DNA of 64,000 bases from Rhizobiaceae bacterium (GTDB taxonomy: Bacteria; Pseudomonadota; Alphaproteobacteria; Rhizobiales; Rhizobiaceae): the NCBI GenBank assembly GCA_017644005.1, contig JAEPMJ010000003.1, positions 1 through 64,000 of the forward strand, read 5' to 3'. Of the stretch, positions 63,315 through 64,000 are shown in pieces. A program made the position numbers and the translations under genes. The notes under the pieces were generated by a model. It did not search any database, was not told where the DNA came from, and worked only from the letters and a program-made list of their open reading frames with translations. How positions within the stretch are numbered: position 1 is the first letter of the stretch; each line of letters begins with the position of its first letter.

Positions 63315-64000
63315 ATGAGCCAAGCCCTCATAATTATCGGCCTCTCGTTTCTGTTGGGGGCGGCGATGAACCGTGGGTCCATATGTGCTGTGGCCGCGAC
63401 CGAAGAACTGATTATGAAGCGGCATCCGGCGCGGTTTCTTTCGTTTTTCGAAGCAGCGCTCTGGGGCGTGTTGTGTCTGGCACTGATCGGCGCCGACGTT
63501 GTTCTGCGGCCGGACTGGATGAGCTGGCATTTCGTCCTCGTCGGCAGCATGCTTTTCGGGCTGGGAGCGGTGGTGAATGGAGCCTGCGCCTTTGGCGTCG
63601 TGGGCCGGATCGGGTCCGGGCAGGTCGAGTATCTGCTGACGGGCGTCGGCATCCTGGTCGGGATAGTCTGCGCGCGAGCAGCTATTCCGGGACACGACAT
63701 GACGTTGGTTGATCGCTCAACCGCGCTCTCATGGCCTGCCGCGGCCTCAATTCTGATCGCGCTTATCCTGGCGCGCTACATGTTGGCAAAACAGCAGCTG
63801 TGGGAATTTCTCGTGCTCACGGCGGCAGTGACGCTGGTCGGATCGCTCTTCGTTGCACTTGGATACCTGCATCAGCCCTTTCCCTGGATCAACGCACTGG
63901 CAGGGCTACCCGATCTCGATCTCAACCCCGTCCTTGCTGTCGTCGCCGTGGTGACCGGCTCGACTGCCAATGCCGCGGTAACGGGTCGCGTTCGGTTGGA
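63315..64000 (+). CDS. YeeE/YedE-family (sulfur transport-like) membrane protein, 3' truncated
   Basis: MSQALIIIGLSFLLGAAMNRGSICAVAAT...GSMLFGLGAVVNGACAFGVVGRIGSGQVEYL; open to window end. Confidence 0.8.
   Translation, partial: MSQALIIIGLSFLLGAAMNRGSICAVAATEELIMKRHPARFLSFFEAALWGVLCLALIGADVVLRPDWMSWHFVLVGSMLFGLGAVVNGACAFGVVGRIGSGQVEYLLTGVGILVGIVCARAAIPGHDMTLVDRSTALSWPAAASILIALILARYMLAKQQLWEFLVLTAAVTLVGSLFVALGYLHQPFPWINALAGLPDLDLNPVLAVVAVVTGSTANAAVTGRVRL

Overview
The window is an alphaproteobacterial chromosome segment, most likely Rhizobiales judging from gene order. It has high GC and no rRNA, CRISPR array, IS element or prophage that I could see. Positions 1-14740 hold the end of tuf and the S10/spc/alpha ribosomal superoperon (rpsJ to rplQ, including secY, adk and rpoA; rpsD is absent). 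A Phd/Doc-type toxin-antitoxin pair sits between rplQ and a DegP/HtrA protease gene. Next come rarA, crcB, rluC, an EamA transporter, ATP12, nagZ, scpAB, an orphan ABC ATPase, tatABC, serS, surE-pcm-M23/LysM lipoprotein, a DUF815 ATPase, yajC, fused secDF, NDUFAF3-like and NDUFAF6-like genes, a sterol-desaturase-family gene, enoyl-CoA hydratase and trmFO. At about 42.3-42.6 kb (minus strand) a tiny DUF1127 gene is followed immediately by three tandem hairpins, each exposing CUCCUCCC in its loop. The last hairpin is a U-tailed terminator. This is a candidate cuckoo/CcsR-like anti-Shine-Dalgarno sRNA array and the most interesting signal in the window. Further on are tRNA-Leu(UAG), tig, and the cluster ybaK/MBL/tatD/metG/holB/tmk/dacA/rlpA, then a CaiB-family gene and tRNA-Ser(UGA). 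The last 6 kb carry an accessory-looking redox block: RraA-like, Gre-like, DM13, AhpD-like, TlpA-like, msrA and msrB, with a LysR regulator divergent from a YeeE/YedE-family gene. Other unexplained structures are two inverted arrays of degenerate heptamers in ribosomal-operon spacers and several perfect hairpins. All product calls come from reading motifs; no searches were run.
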